Made by a program: the position numbers and the translations under genes. A stretch of DNA of 64,000 nucleotides from Synechocystis sp. PCC 7509. Its GTDB lineage: Bacteria > Cyanobacteriota > Cyanobacteriia > Cyanobacteriales > Chroococcidiopsidaceae. The first letter of the stretch is position 1. Each line of letters starts with the position of its first letter. Location of the stretch: NCBI RefSeq assembly GCF_000332075.2, contig NZ_KI966369.1:88259-152258 (forward strand). Direction: 5' to 3'. Positions 15,745-26,776 of the stretch are shown here, one piece after another. The notes under the pieces are model-generated. The model was not told where the DNA came from. It searched no databases and was given only the letters and a program-made list of their open reading frames with translations.

Positions 15745-18144
15745 ATGACACCTAAAAACAACTTAATTGGTGTTGGAGCTATAAAATCCGCTTTTAGTTC
15801 ATCTAGATGGCGGTTTATGAGCAAGTATCAACTTAAACATTGGTCAATCCTGATCGTGGCGATCGCTATTGCCCTGAGTACCGCTAGTCTGATTATCGTG
15901 ATAAATCGCCGCGCCGAAAAAAGCAATCAAGCGCAAATTATGCTGATTTATGTTAGAGAACAATTAGTTCAACTCACCGCTTTAGAATGGCAAGCTATAG
16001 CTGAAAAAGAATTAAGTTCTGAGTTACTTACAAAAGTACAATCGGCGCGCAATCAGATTCAAGAAATTAGCTATAAATTAGAAAACATTGAACCGCAAAA
16101 GTCAAAGTTACAAAAGTTTTCTCAACTCCATAACCAATACAACGTCGCTGTAGATAAGGAGTTTGAGTTACTTGCCGCCAGGCAGATTTCCCAAGCAATC
16201 ATTGTGGATGAGGAATATGTAGATCCAACTTATGAAAAACTAAGTACCGAAATTATCAAGCTGAATACCGACTATAGCAATCAAAAGCAACAAGCAAACC
16301 AGATGGCTAATCGAGTATCTGCCCTTGCCTTGCTGGTATCGACTGGCTTAATTAGCGTGTTGTTCTGGAAATTTATTCAAGCAGAGAAGTTAGCTCAACT
16401 AGGTGTAGCTGAACAAAAAATCCTGTCCCAAAGTGAAGAACGGTTCAAGTCTCTAATCCAAAATGCCTCCGATGTCATCATTGTTATCAACGCAGAGGCA
16501 GAAATTAGCTATGTCACAGTATCTTCGGGGCGAGTTTTAGGTTACTTGCCGGAAGATTTAGTAGGGACTAAGATTGAAAACCTAGTAGATGCTGACAATA
16601 CCTTACCACTGCAAAACTTTATAAGCGATCGCCTAGAAGCCACAGAAATCAGCCCATCGCTGGAAATACCTTTTCGCCATCAAGATGGGCATCTATGCTA
16701 TGTAGAATTATTTGGCAATAACTTACTTAGCGACCCGCGAGTAAATGGGATAGTTTTGACTCTCCGAGATATAAGCGATCGCAAACAAGCTTTAGAGCTA
16801 CTACGTTATCATGCCTTTCACGACTCCCTGACAAATCTACCCAACCGAGCTTTATTCAACGAGCATTTGCAGCAAGCCGTCAAGCAAGCAAAGAGGAATG
16901 AGCATTATACCTTTGCCGTCCTTTTTCTCGACCTCGACCGCTTCAAGCTTGTCAACGACAGTTTGGGTCACAAAATAGGCGATGAATTACTGTGTGCTGT
17001 GGCGCAAAGATTGAAATTGTGCCTAAGAGAAGGAGATACCCTTGCTCGATTGGGAGGAGACGAATTCACACTCTTGATCCATAACCTTCAGGATATCGAG
17101 CAAGTACAAATCGTTGCCGAGCGAATTAAACAAGAACTAAGCTTGCCTTTTTACTTACATGGACATGAGTTATTTATTTCTACAAGTATTGGGATTGCCA
17201 CTCATAGCAATGCTAATGACTGGTTAGATAATATGCTCCGCAATGCTGATATTGCCATGTATCGTGCTAAAGCTCTGGGTCGGGCTAATTATGAAGTGTT
17301 TGATAAAACTATGCACGTCCAAGTAGCCCAGCGCTTGCAATTGGAAACAGACTTACAGCAAGCTGTTGCCAAAGAGGAATTTATAATTCACTATCAACCA
17401 ATTGTGGATTTAAAAGACCTAAAAATTAAGGGTTTTGAGGCACTGGTAAGATGGCAACATCCGGTTCGCGGTCTTGTCTCTCCTCTTGACTTTATCCCCC
17501 TAGCGGAGGAGACTGGCTTGATTGTCCCTATTGGTAAGTGGGTAATGCGCGAAGCGTGCAAGCAGATGCAAGCATGGCAGAGCCAATTTCCTAACAATCC
17601 ACCAATGACAATCAGTATCAATGTATCTAGCAAACAGTTCTCACAACCCTATTTAATCCAGCAAATCCAACAAATTCTCCAAGAAACAGGTCTTAATCCC
17701 AGTTCTTTAACCTTAGAGATTACCGAAAGCGTACTGATCGAAAATACTGAATTTGTAGCTATTAAACTCACACAGTTGAAAGCAATGGGGATTCAAATAT
17801 CGCTAGATGATTTTGGCACAGGCTACTCATCCTTAAACTATTTATACTGTTTGCCCATTAATATTTTAAAGATTGACCGTTCGTTCGTTTGTAACCTGGA
17901 TACGGAGATTACAAAAATTGAGGTAATTCGAGCAATCGTAGTGCTTGCCTGGAATTTAGGTATCAAAGTAGTCACCGAAGGGATAGAAACCCCACAGCAA
18001 ATGTATCATCTCAAAATGTTGAAGTGTGAATACGGTCAAGGGTATTTATTCTCTAAACCATTAAATAGCGAGATGACAGAGGCGCTAATTGCCCAAAACT
18101 TTCCTCTATACCAGACGCTATTGGGGACAGCTATTGTTAACTAA
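15745..18144 (+). CDS. Membrane-bound PAS-GGDEF-EAL c-di-GMP protein
   Basis: 799 residues. Membrane helices at about 36-58 and 190-212 enclose a helical CHASE3/HAMP-like sensor. A PAS domain follows (SEERFKSLIQNASDVIIVIN, about 230-345), then GGDEF (about 350-515), then EAL (about 530-785). The cyclase site is intact (RLGGDEF) and an inhibitory RxxD site (REGD) sits five residues ahead of it. The phosphodiesterase motifs are intact: FEALVRW, SINVSSKQF, LEITES, DDFGTGYSSL and VVTEGIET. Either or both activities, making or degrading c-di-GMP, are possible. Start ATG 15745 has AAGGACTAAG upstream. A prohibitin gene follows 52 bp later on the same strand. Confidence 0.93.
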   Translation: MTPKNNLIGVGAIKSAFSSSRWRFMSKYQLKHWSILIVAIAIALSTASLIIVINRRAEKSNQAQIMLIYVREQLVQLTALEWQAIAEKELSSELLTKVQSARNQIQEISYKLENIEPQKSKLQKFSQLHNQYNVAVDKEFELLAARQISQAIIVDEEYVDPTYEKLSTEIIKLNTDYSNQKQQANQMANRVSALALLVSTGLISVLFWKFIQAEKLAQLGVAEQKILSQSEERFKSLIQNASDVIIVINAEAEISYVTVSSGRVLGYLPEDLVGTKIENLVDADNTLPLQNFISDRLEATEISPSLEIPFRHQDGHLCYVELFGNNLLSDPRVNGIVLTLRDISDRKQALELLRYHAFHDSLTNLPNRALFNEHLQQAVKQAKRNEHYTFAVLFLDLDRFKLVNDSLGHKIGDELLCAVAQRLKLCLREGDTLARLGGDEFTLLIHNLQDIEQVQIVAERIKQELSLPFYLHGHELFISTSIGIATHSNANDWLDNMLRNADIAMYRAKALGRANYEVFDKTMHVQVAQRLQLETDLQQAVAKEEFIIHYQPIVDLKDLKIKGFEALVRWQHPVRGLVSPLDFIPLAEETGLIVPIGKWVMREACKQMQAWQSQFPNNPPMTISINVSSKQFSQPYLIQQIQQILQETGLNPSSLTLEITESVLIENTEFVAIKLTQLKAMGIQISLDDFGTGYSSLNYLYCLPINILKIDRSFVCNLDTEITKIEVIRAIVVLAWNLGIKVVTEGIETPQQMYHLKMLKCEYGQGYLFSKPLNSEMTEALIAQNFPLYQTLLGTAIVN

Positions 18145-18196
18145 TGCCGATAAATTTTAGCGTTGTGCGTGAAGATAGAGATTGAAAGCGCGTTAA

Positions 18197-19057
18197 ATGA
18201 GATCGAAAAAATTGAAAGCTAGAGATGACCAAAATTGGCAAGGTATAGTTGGAGGAGCGATCGCTGCTATACTACTTTTGATTGCGCTTAATGCTTTCGT
18301 GATTATCAATCCTGGGGAAGCGGGAGTAATTAGTATTTTGGGTAAAGCTAGAGATGGAGCTTTACTTGAAGGCATCCATGTCAAGCCGCCTTTTGTCTCA
18401 GTAGTCGATATTTACGACTTAACAGTGCAAAAGTTTGAAGTGCCAGCCCAAAGTTCTACCAAAGATTTGCAAGATTTGTCGGCTAGATTTGCCATAAACT
18501 TTCGTCTCGATCCTACTCAAGTAGTGGAAGTAAGAAGAAAGCAAGGAACATTACAAAATATTGTCGCCAAAATTATCGCCCCCCAAACTCAAGAATCTTT
18601 TAAAGTTGCCGCCGCTAGAAGAACGGTAGAAGAAGCAATTACCAAACGAAACGAGCTAAAACAAGACTTTGATGATGCTTTGGGAGACAGATTAGATAAG
18701 TACGGGATTATTATTTTAGATACTAGCGTTGTAGATTTAGCTTTTTCGCCAGAATTTGCCAAAGCTGTAGAAGAAAAGCAAATTGCCGAACAACGAGCGC
18801 AAAGAGCGGTGTATGTAGCACAAGAAGCCGAACAAGAAGCCCAAGCAGACATCAATCGCGCCAAAGGTAGAGCGGAGGCACAAAGACTGTTAGCGGAAAC
18901 CTTAAAGGCTCAAGGAGGACAGCTAGTATTACAAAAAGAAGCAATTGAAGCTTGGCGTACCGGGGGCGCACAAATGCCCAAAGTTTTAGTTATGGGTGGC
19001 GATTCTAAAAGCAGCGTACCTTTTTTGTTTAATTTAGGTAATATCCAAGAGCAATAA
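18197..19057 (+). CDS. Prohibitin-family (SPFH) membrane protein
   Basis: 286 residues. One N-terminal membrane helix (GGAIAAILLLIALNAFVII, about 16-38) precedes the SPFH domain (GEAGVISILGKARDGALLEGIHVKPP ... SSTKDLQDLSARFAINFRL). An Ala/Glu-rich coiled-coil (EEKQIAEQRAQRAVYVAQEAE) follows. Prohibitins form ring-like membrane scaffolds and partner with membrane proteases. The length is usual for cyanobacterial members. It may be co-transcribed with the c-di-GMP gene (52-bp gap). Confidence 0.93.
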   Translation: MRSKKLKARDDQNWQGIVGGAIAAILLLIALNAFVIINPGEAGVISILGKARDGALLEGIHVKPPFVSVVDIYDLTVQKFEVPAQSSTKDLQDLSARFAINFRLDPTQVVEVRRKQGTLQNIVAKIIAPQTQESFKVAAARRTVEEAITKRNELKQDFDDALGDRLDKYGIIILDTSVVDLAFSPEFAKAVEEKQIAEQRAQRAVYVAQEAEQEAQADINRAKGRAEAQRLLAETLKAQGGQLVLQKEAIEAWRTGGAQMPKVLVMGGDSKSSVPFLFNLGNIQEQ

Positions 19058-19213
19058 GCCCATCTTATAGGATGGTTTAAAAGTCTCCTTGTTAGTGACA
19101 AATTATCCTGTGTGACTCTTGACTAAATAATTCCCTAGCTTTGTTACCGAGGATACTTGTAGCTATTGAGCAAAATATTAAACTTACCGTGAATGGAATA
19201 GGTAACAAAATTC

Positions 19214-19717
19214 ATGAAAGTCATAACCTGGCTCAGAAGCTTTACTCGTTCACTTGTTGATATTGAAGGAATAAAGATAAAAATTCCGGCGATCGCTTCT
19301 AAAGTAATTCGTAACTCAATTTTAGATGGCTCTTATGAAGCTCCAGAATTAAAGCTTGTAAAAAGTAGGTTAAGTCAAGAGGATATTGTTATGGAAGTTG
19401 GTACGGGCTTAGGACTTCTATCTGTTTATTGTGCAAAGCAAATTGGTGATGATAAAGTCTTTACTTTTGAAGCTAACCCAGCGCTTGAAGAAGCAATAAA
19501 GACTAATTATCAACTCAATCAAGTTGCTCCAAAGTTGGAAATGGCTTTAGTTGGCGATCGCCCTGGCTTTACCACTTTTTATGTAGGTAAAAACTTTTGG
19601 TCTAACTCGATTTTTAATAAAGCTAAAGGGGCAAAACCAATTACCGTAACGATTGTAAGCTTTAACGATCGAGTAAAAGAAATTAAGGGAGCATCTCAGT
19701 TTTGCAATGAGTATTAA
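19214..19717 (+). pseudogene. FkbM-family methyltransferase, C-terminally truncated
   Basis: About 160 residues of an AdoMet-dependent FkbM methyltransferase. The SAM-binding motif I is VMEVGTGLGLLSVYCAK, followed by FTFEANPALEEAIKTNYQLN and VSFNDRVKEIK. Family members continue with a (I/V)D(I/V)EG segment and about 70 more residues. Here homology ends at about 19690 and the frame closes with GASQFCNEY, 65 bp before an ISKra4 element. It was probably truncated by a deletion associated with that insertion. Confidence 0.75.
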
Positions 19718-19781
19718 TACTTAAGGTATTTAAGAGACTAGGGAACTAGAATCGAAGCAAGAATGTAGGATGAGTAAAAAC

Positions 19782-21274
19782 GGGTGTGGTCAAAAATAGT
19801 TGGTAGGAATAACGAAAAGCTGTGTTGTGGACAGTTAGCAAGGTGAAAGCGCTTCTTTTCATGGCAGTGTCATTAAAAGAACTAGGAAACGATAACCAAC
19901 ACCGCCATGAAACCTGGATATACAGACCTGCTTTTTGAAATGAGCCATACCCTGTGCCAAGCAGTATTAGAACGAGAACCAGACTTAGCACAAAGAGTTC
20001 ATGAACTGGATGGGGAAGTAAACAAAATACTGCGGCGGTTAGGGTTTTTTGTGGTGTCGCTAGTATTAGGAGAACTGAGCAACAAAGTAACGCTTGAGGC
20101 GAAGGAGAAAGGCTTAACCATACACCGAGCTAAACGAATTAAATACTCATCTTTGTTTGGAGTAGTCGAAATACTATCTCCCTACTTGCGGAATAAAAAT
20201 ACGAGTAGTGGCGCACGGCCAGTCAAAGAGCAACTGGGGATAGAGCATGGCGACATTTCTATTGCCGTCCAACGAGCCATGTCTGATTTTGGCGCAGAAG
20301 AATCTTTTGGGCAAGCTGCCAGACGCTTTCAAGAACATTACGGCTGGACTATGAATAGAGCTAAGGCGCGCCGAGACGTGGAAAAAACTGCTGTATTGGC
20401 ACAGGAATATGTAGAAAAGCGACTGGATGCAACGAGCGGTGATTACTTACAGCCAGTAGCAACTAGACCAGGAATAGAGCAAATATTAGTAGAACTAGAC
20501 GGAAGTCATATTCGTACAGGAAAAAAAGTAGTGATTGAAAAAGTTGAACTTACTCCAAAGCGACGGTTGCCAAAGTACCAACGACAAATTGATTGGCGCG
20601 AGGTGAGAGTAGGATTAGCTCGTCCACTTCAGGAGTTGAAAAATAGGACTTATGTAGCGCAAATGGGCAAATACCCAGAGGTAGTCAGACATTTGGTAAG
20701 TGCAGCAATTGTTCAAGGAATGTCAGTCCGAACACAAGTAATTGCCGTAGCTGATGGTGGCAATGGATTACGAGAGGCGCTGCAACAACAATTTCCACGC
20801 ATGACATTTATTTTAGATCGTCCCCACCTCAAACAACATCTTTATGCAGGCGCAGAGGCGATAGGGCTAACTGGAAGCGCCCGGCATTCTTGGGTAAGTA
20901 ACAAGCTACAACTAATTGATCTGGGTTTAGTTAATCTAGCCATTTGGCAACTAGGGAACTATCAAGGACAAGGAATAAAGCGGATTACTAATTTATCTCA
21001 GTACCTGCAACGGTTCTCTGATGCTGTAAGTTACGAAAAATTTATTTCTCTTGGGTTACCGATTGGTTCAGGAGAAGTCGAGAGCGCTCATCGTTATATT
21101 CCCCAAAAGCGGTTGAAAATTCCAGGAGCCACATGGCATCCAGATACAATAAATCCTATGCTGGCTTTAAGAATTATTCGGGCTAATGACTAGTGGCAGG
21201 ATTTTTGGACTCAACAATCCGCCACCCGCGCTCTTGTCGCTTAGATATCTAACCAACTACTTTTGACCACACCC
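19782..21274 (+). mobile_element. ISKra4-family element
   Basis: 1493 bp with inverted ends GGGTGTGGTCAAAA at 19782 and TTTTGACCACACCC ending at 21274, and further matching TAGTTGGT inside each end. It carries one intact transposase gene. No clear target duplication was found in the flanks. Confidence 0.88.
19907..21193 (+). CDS. ISKra4-family transposase
   Basis: A 428-residue transposase starting MKPGYTDLLFEMSHTLCQAV. Family features are LVELDGSHIRTGKK (Asp 1), VIAVADGGNGLREAL and ILDRPHLKQHLYAGAEA (Asp 2 region), and the C-terminal GLPIGSGEVESAHRYIPQKRLKIPG with the catalytic Glu. The length is typical. The frame is complete and the element ends are intact, so it may be mobile. Confidence 0.92.
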   Translation: MKPGYTDLLFEMSHTLCQAVLEREPDLAQRVHELDGEVNKILRRLGFFVVSLVLGELSNKVTLEAKEKGLTIHRAKRIKYSSLFGVVEILSPYLRNKNTSSGARPVKEQLGIEHGDISIAVQRAMSDFGAEESFGQAARRFQEHYGWTMNRAKARRDVEKTAVLAQEYVEKRLDATSGDYLQPVATRPGIEQILVELDGSHIRTGKKVVIEKVELTPKRRLPKYQRQIDWREVRVGLARPLQELKNRTYVAQMGKYPEVVRHLVSAAIVQGMSVRTQVIAVADGGNGLREALQQQFPRMTFILDRPHLKQHLYAGAEAIGLTGSARHSWVSNKLQLIDLGLVNLAIWQLGNYQGQGIKRITNLSQYLQRFSDAVSYEKFISLGLPIGSGEVESAHRYIPQKRLKIPGATWHPDTINPMLALRIIRAND

Positions 21275-21307
21275 GTCGTCAACGTACTTGTTCTCCTAAC
21301 CTACTTC

Positions 21308-21514
21308 TTAGCTTTTAACCCGACTATTCCACTTCAACAAAGCTTCATCCTCAGTTTTTGCCGCCGGACATTGTGCGCCGCACACGCAATAAACTACAAG
21401 TTCATAACAATCAATGCTGTCCTCGAATAATGATTCAACGATTTCCAATTCTGATTCACCACAAAATGGACATGGTAAAAAGTAATCTTTAGCTTCTATT
21501 GTCGTGCTGTTCAC
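21308..21514 (-). CDS. Lar-like zinc-ribbon protein
   Basis: 68 residues with a CPFCG knuckle (residues 15-19) and a second pair in VYCVCGAQCPAA, ending KTEDEALLKWNSR. This matches the Lar (restriction alleviation) family, which in phages modulates host type I restriction. Many bacterial members are of unverified role. It stands alone between ISKra4 and the P450 gene. It is probably of phage or plasmid origin. Confidence 0.8.
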   Translation of the reverse strand: MNSTTIEAKDYFLPCPFCGESELEIVESLFEDSIDCYELVVYCVCGAQCPAAKTEDEALLKWNSRVKS

Positions 21515-21721
21515 ATTACGATTAATTTAAACTAACTAAGCAAGTATACAGGGTGAAGTATTATTACCGAGCAAACAATCAAGCCACTCCACTACCAATT
21601 AAGTAAAAAATAAACACAACATCAAAAATAAATACAAAAACTGGGCTAGGAAACAACTAACTAGCAGTAAAATTCCTAACATAGAGTTAAGCCACGCAGA
21701 TACTTGAATAGGGGAAAGATC

Positions 21722-23098
21722 GTGTCGAGTCAATTACCAAATCGAATTACTAGTCCTCCTTGGTGGCAACTCCTAAACTGGATTGCCGATCCCATAGGAT
21801 TTCAAGAGAAATACAGCCAAAAGTATGGAGATATATTTACCATGCGTTTGAGTGGGCTTGGCTCTTTTGTAGTCATTGGTAATCCGCAGGTAATTGGAGC
21901 GATCTTCAGTCAAGATTCTCACTTTGATGTGGGTCGTGCCAATAAACTTGCAGAACCATTAGTTGGGCGAAATTCTTTAATGCTACTGGACGGCGCTCGT
22001 CACCGACGAGAACGAAAGTTATTAATGCCACCCTTTCATGGAGAAAGGTTACAGACTTATGCTCTGGCAATCTGCTCAATTACTGAACAAGTCGCAAGTC
22101 AGTGGCAAGTCAATCAACCTTTTGTAGCTCGGACTGCCATGCAGCAGATTAGCCTGGAAGTAATTTTGCAAATTGTCTTTGGCTTGAGCGAAGGAGAGCG
22201 CTATCGACAGCTTAAACCCCTACTCACCGAGTGGCTTGATATGACTGATTCTCCGCTTCGGTCTAGTATGCTGTTCTTGCGCTTTCTACAACAAGATTGG
22301 GGAGCATGGACTCCTTGGAGTCAGATGAAACGGCGACAACGCCACGTCCATGAACTGCTGCAAGCCGAAATCGAGGAGCGAAGAAATAACCTAGATGAGG
22401 GACGCACCGATGTCCTGAGTCTGATGATGGCGGTGCGGGACGAGAATGGGCAAGCGATCGGCGATGAGGAATTAAGAGATGAATTGCTAACGATTTTATT
22501 TGCTGGGCATGAAACAACTGCAACAACACTTGCTTGGGCTTTCTATCAAATTCATCAACAGCCAGATGTACGGGAGAAGTTGTTACAGGAATTAGACAGC
22601 TTGGGGGAGAATTCATCCCCAATGAAAATTGCAGAGCTTCCATACCTTACAGCAGTTTGTCAAGAAACGCTGCGGATGTATCCAGTTATTCCGGTGCTAT
22701 TTCCCCGCATTACTAAATCACCCGTGAAGCTTGGAGGACATTTGTTTGAAAAGGAAACAACCTTGATGCCAAGTATTTATCTGGTACATTACCGGGAAGA
22801 CTTGTATCCTAATGCACAACAGTTTAAGCCAGAACGTTTCCTAGAGCGACAGTATTCTCCTAATGAATATTTTCCTTTTGGTGGTGGAAGTCGGCGGTGT
22901 TTGGGATATGCTTTGGCTCAATTAGAAATGAAGCTGGTTCTGGCAACAGTTTTATCTAAGTATCAACTTGCTTTAGCAGAGGATAAACCCGTTAAGCTAC
23001 AACGTCGCGGGTTTACTCTTGCTCCCACTGGCGGAGTGCGGATAGTAATGACTGGAACAAAACAAAAATCGGTTGTGTTGCAAAAAGTGGTCGGGTGA
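21722..23098 (+). CDS. Cytochrome P450, CYP110-like
   Basis: A 458-residue soluble P450. The N-terminus is [38 protein letters not shown]. The I-helix reads [10 protein letters not shown], the K-helix ETLRMYP, and the haem loop [14 protein letters not shown] with the proximal Cys. I prefer GTG at 21722 because AGGGGAAA lies just upstream and CYP110 proteins begin near LPNR. The last nine or so residues (VVLQKVVG) are encoded by an IS6-like end that begins at 23071, so the natural C-terminus has been replaced. CYP110 enzymes hydroxylate fatty acids or terpenoids. The substrate here is unknown. Confidence 0.9.
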   Translation: MSSQLPNRITSPPWWQLLNWIADPIGFQEKYSQKYGDIFTMRLSGLGSFVVIGNPQVIGAIFSQDSHFDVGRANKLAEPLVGRNSLMLLDGARHRRERKLLMPPFHGERLQTYALAICSITEQVASQWQVNQPFVARTAMQQISLEVILQIVFGLSEGERYRQLKPLLTEWLDMTDSPLRSSMLFLRFLQQDWGAWTPWSQMKRRQRHVHELLQAEIEERRNNLDEGRTDVLSLMMAVRDENGQAIGDEELRDELLTILFAGHETTATTLAWAFYQIHQQPDVREKLLQELDSLGENSSPMKIAELPYLTAVCQETLRMYPVIPVLFPRITKSPVKLGGHLFEKETTLMPSIYLVHYREDLYPNAQQFKPERFLERQYSPNEYFPFGGGSRRCLGYALAQLEMKLVLATVLSKYQLALAEDKPVKLQRRGFTLAPTGGVRIVMTGTKQKSVVLQKVVG

Positions 23099-23275
23099 AA
23101 TAATTCCCCTAAATAAAATTATTCTGCCTGCCCTTAATGAAGTCTAAATCTCCATTCAAGTGGCGGCACTATCAGCCCGAAATCATCCTGTGATGTGTAC
23201 GTTGGTATTTTAGTTATTCGCTTTCCTACGCTAAGTAACAGAGATGGTGTATGAGCGGGAATTAGAAATTGTGTT
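23071..23275 (+). repeat. Decayed 5' part of an IS6-like element
   Basis: Starts GGTTGTGTTGCAAAAAGTGG at 23071 and follows the intact copy through the transposase start (TGAAGTCTAAATCTCC, AAGTGGCGGCACTATCAG) to AACAGAGATGGTGTATGAGCGG. It carries base changes and stops, and ends near 23275. Confidence 0.8.
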
Positions 23276-23305
23276 ACAGGCGATCGCATTTAAGATAGTT
23301 TAGAA

Positions 23306-23617
23306 TTGGATTACTTGTGCGACAACGTTCTAACCATAATTCTTGCAATACTTTTCATCTTCTTTATGAATGCTAAGAATATCCTCAAGGTCAAGCGCTC
23401 AATTAATCCCCAAACTCCCCAGCCACCATCGAATGATTCCGCCATCGAAGAAGCTGTAGAAGCACTCCAACAGGTCGAAAGGGAGACGCAACTACCATCA
23501 GAGCCAGTAGTGAATAGAGAGGTTTTTCTTGGTACTCCAAGAGATGAGTCAATGTTTGGCTGCGGCTGGAGCTTGACCGAGTTGTTGAATGAATTTAGTG
23601 GAAGATACGACGGCTAA
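23306..23617 (+). CDS. Hypothetical protein
   Basis: 103 residues from a TTG at 23306; an internal ATG at 23366 would give 83. If the long form is real, the N-terminus is a membrane helix (VLTIILAILFIFFM). The rest is hydrophilic with a Pro-rich patch and a C-terminal CGWSLTELLNEFSGRY. No family recognised. Confidence 0.4.
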   Translation: MDYLCDNVLTIILAILFIFFMNAKNILKVKRSINPQTPQPPSNDSAIEEAVEALQQVERETQLPSEPVVNREVFLGTPRDESMFGCGWSLTELLNEFSGRYDG

Positions 23618-23757
23618 TGGTAGAAAGCTTACAAATGCCGGGTGTAGTTAAGTATTAGTTGGTAGAAGGTCCTAAGAAAGTTGCTCAGGCAAATGGTACT
23701 GTTGCAGGAGAACAGAAAACTCCGGGTTTGTCAAATGGTTTGTGTCAAGCATGAAAA

Positions 23758-24435
23758 TTAGGTAGGAAATCGGTCTTCATAGGCGATCGCAAATCGATTT
23801 AAAGCGGCTTTCCAATCCTTAATCGGCATCGTCCACTTTTTAGAGATGTTTTGCAGTGCGAGATACACGACTTTAAGTGCAGATTCATCCGCGGGAAAGG
23901 TGCGGTGGTTCTTCAAGACTTTTCGCAGAGTCATGTTGACTGATTCAATTGCATTGGTGGTATAAATCGCTCTGCGGATTTCACTTGGAAAGGCAAAGAA
24001 CGGGATAATTCGCTGCCAATGAGCCATCCAAGACTTGCTAATAATCGGATACTGCTTGTCCCATTTCTCGGCAAATGCCATCAATTGCTGTTCTGCCTCG
24101 GCTTCGGTACTTGCAGTGTAAATGAGCTTTAGGTCAGCAGCGACGGCTTTACGATCTTTATAGGAGACATAGCGCAATGAGTTTCTCACCATGTGAACAA
24201 TACATAAATGCACCTGGGTCAGTGGAAATACTGCTTCAATAGCATCGGCAAAGCCCGTCAGCCCATCAATACAAGCGATGAAAATATCCTTAAGTCCCCG
24301 ATTCTGCAACTCAGTTAAAATGGATAACCAAAACTTGGCAGACTCGTTTTGGGTCATCCACATACCTAGCAGTTCCTTAGTGCCAGCTAAATTCACCCCC
24401 AAGGCAAGGTGTATAGCTTTGTTGATTACCCGCTA
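23758..24435 (-). pseudogene. IS256-family transposase, C-terminal half
   Basis: About 225 residues running from VINKAIHLALGVNLAG through IACIDGLTGFADAIEAVFP (second Asp), VHLCIVHMVRNSLRYV and YTTNAIESVNMTLRK (Glu) to EDRFPT. The N-terminal half with the first Asp is missing, because the frame ends exactly where an IS21-type element begins at 24436. This is the oldest layer of the IS stack here. Confidence 0.85.
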
Positions 24436-25753
24436 TTAGACGACACTGTTAATGGCGGGTTATGACAGAGTATTGGCGGGTAGGTGAGACAAAGAAGCGA
24501 TTCTGTAAGATGGATGCTGAAGGAACCAAAAGTAGAATCAAAGCCAACCAAAAAGAAAGACACTAGAAAATCTCCCAGCGAAGAGAAAAAGTCTAGTGTC
24601 AAGAAAAACTATCCATTTATACCAAAAAAGAGCGTATATGAACGCAAGAAAAATTGGCTTAACACAAGCCAACGCAGCGTGCATCGCTGAAATATCCGAG
24701 CGAACGGGTCAACGCATCGAAGCCGGGAAGCACCAGCCAAATCGGGGAAAAGTAGCAGACCGCTCCAGCACCCAAGACCCATTAGGGGATGTATGGGACA
24801 AAGAACTAGAGCCAATGCTCAAAAAGGAACCCCGGCTCAAACCGATGACCCTATTTGAATATCTGCAAGACACCTATCCTGGCAAATATCCCCAAGTATT
24901 GCGAACGATTCAACGACGAGTCCAAACGAGCGAAAGCTCTGCATGGGCCGAGTCCAGAAGTGATGTTTGAGTTACTTGCGCGTACCAGGCATAATGGGAC
25001 TGTCAGACTTTACCCAACTCAAAGGGATGGAGATAACCATTGCTGGCAAGCCATTCGAGCATTTGCTCTATCACTATCGACTGGCTTATAGCGGCTGGCA
25101 ATATGCCCAAATTATTCAAGGCGGAGAAAGCTTCATTGCCCTCGCAGAAGGATTGCAAAATGCGCTTATAGCTTGTGGTGGAGTACCCAAACAACATCGG
25201 ACAGATAGTTTAAGCGCAGCGTACCGGAACCTGGGAGGAAACAAATCCTTAACCCGTCTGTACGATGAACTGTGCGACCATTACCGAATGCAACCGACTC
25301 GCAACAATACAGGCGTTGCCCATGAAAATGGCGCAATTGAATCTCCCCACGGTCATCTCAAGAATCGGATTAAACAAGCCATTTACCTGCGTGGTAGTAA
25401 CGATTTTCAAAGTCTAGACGAATATCGCTTACTGATTGAAGCCGCGGTTGCCAAACTCAATCAGCAGTGTCAGCAGAAGTATGAGCAGGAAAAACCCTAT
25501 CTCCAATCATTACCAAAATATCGCATCCCTGACTATGAAATCTTAAGCGCTTGCGTCAGCACCCGAAGCACGGTTGAAGTTCGTTGCATTCTTTATACAG
25601 TGCCATCTCGACTGATTGGACGGCAATTAGAATTACATCTTTATCATGACCGGATCTTAGGCTATTTGGGTACGCAATTAGTAGTCGAGCTACCATGACT
25701 GCGGGTGACTGACCCCGATAAACGACGGGGACGGTGCATTAACTACAGACATA

Positions 25754-26773
25754 CAGCAGTTCTTGATTGAGCAAGATACAGTTAAAGATGAAACTGGAAT
25801 GGAAGACAAATGAAAGCATACTCTACAGACCTGCGTCAGAAAATAGTTGATGCGTATAACCAAAAAGAGAGTTCCCAGAGGCAGTTGGCAAGAAGGTTTC
25901 GGGTCAGTTTGACATTTATTGAGAATTTATTAAAGCGTTATCGCACCGATGGAACCGTTGAACCCAGAGCGCATGGAGGAGGTCAAGTAGCTAAACTTAG
26001 CCCCGAACAAGAGGCGGTAGTAGCTGATTTAGTAGACGAAAATAATGATGCCATTTTGGTAGAGTTATGCGACCAACTGGAGCAACGTGTTGGAGTAAGG
26101 ATCAGTCGAGCTACGATGGGACGATACGTCCAAAAGCTCAAACTTACCAGAAAAAAAAACTCTGCGCGCAACGGAGCGAGACAGCGAACGAGTACAACAG
26201 TTGCGGGTAGAATATTGGCATGAAATTGGAGCAGTCAACTTGGAGGATTTGGTGTTTGTAGATGAGACAGGCTCCAACTTAGCAATGACACGGCGTTATG
26301 CCCGTTCTGTCCGAGGCAGCCGCGCCTATAACCACGCTCCTTACGGGCGCGGACAAAATGTAACATTGATTGGTGCAATGGCGCTACGGGGGCTGGTAGG
26401 TGAAATTACTTTTCCCGGTGCAACTGATGCTCTAGCATTCAAGACCTATGTGACTCAGGTATTAGTGCCTAATCTCTGGACAGGCGCGTGTGTAGTTATG
26501 GATAATTTGCCCGCCCACAAAGTTAATGGTATCCGTGAGGCAATTGAATCGGTAGGCGCAACAGTCATTTATTTATCCCCCTATTCGCCAGATTTTTCAC
26601 CAATTGAAAACTGTTGGTCAAAAGTCAAAGAGTTTCTGCGTGCCAGAGCGGCACGAACCTATGCTCAGTTAGACCAAGCAATTACCGATGCTCTCGCTGC
26701 GGTGACACTCCAAGACATTATTGGCTGGTTCACCCATTGCTGTTGCTATGTTTCACCCAACTGAGAACTGCTG
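25754..26773 (+). mobile_element. IS630-family element
   Basis: About 1020 bp between inverted ends CAGCAGTTCT and AGAACTGCTG, flanked by TA on both sides as expected for IS630/Tc1-mariner transposition. It was inserted into a TA of istA (ACATA/TAATTG). Confidence 0.88.
25810..26764 (+). CDS. IS630-family transposase made by frameshifting
   Basis: Two overlapping frames. The first (25810-26223) starts MKAYSTDLRQKIVDAYNQ with a winged HTH. The second (to 26764) carries LVFVDETGSNLAMTRRYA (Asp 1), VVMDNLPAHK (Asp 2) and FSPIENCWSKVKEFL (Glu). The join is a run of nine A at 26151-26159, where a -1 slip gives KLTRKKKTLRATERDSERVQQ and continues to YWHEIG. Poly-A frameshifting is standard in this family, so the gene is probably functional. 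Confidence 0.85.
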
Positions 26774-26776
26774 TAT

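Noticed and set aside
19085-19125. GTTAGTGACAAATTATCCTGTGTGAC as a CAST-like transposon end
   Set aside because: It only loosely resembles known end sequences, has no repeated companion motif, and lies in the leader of an FkbM gene.
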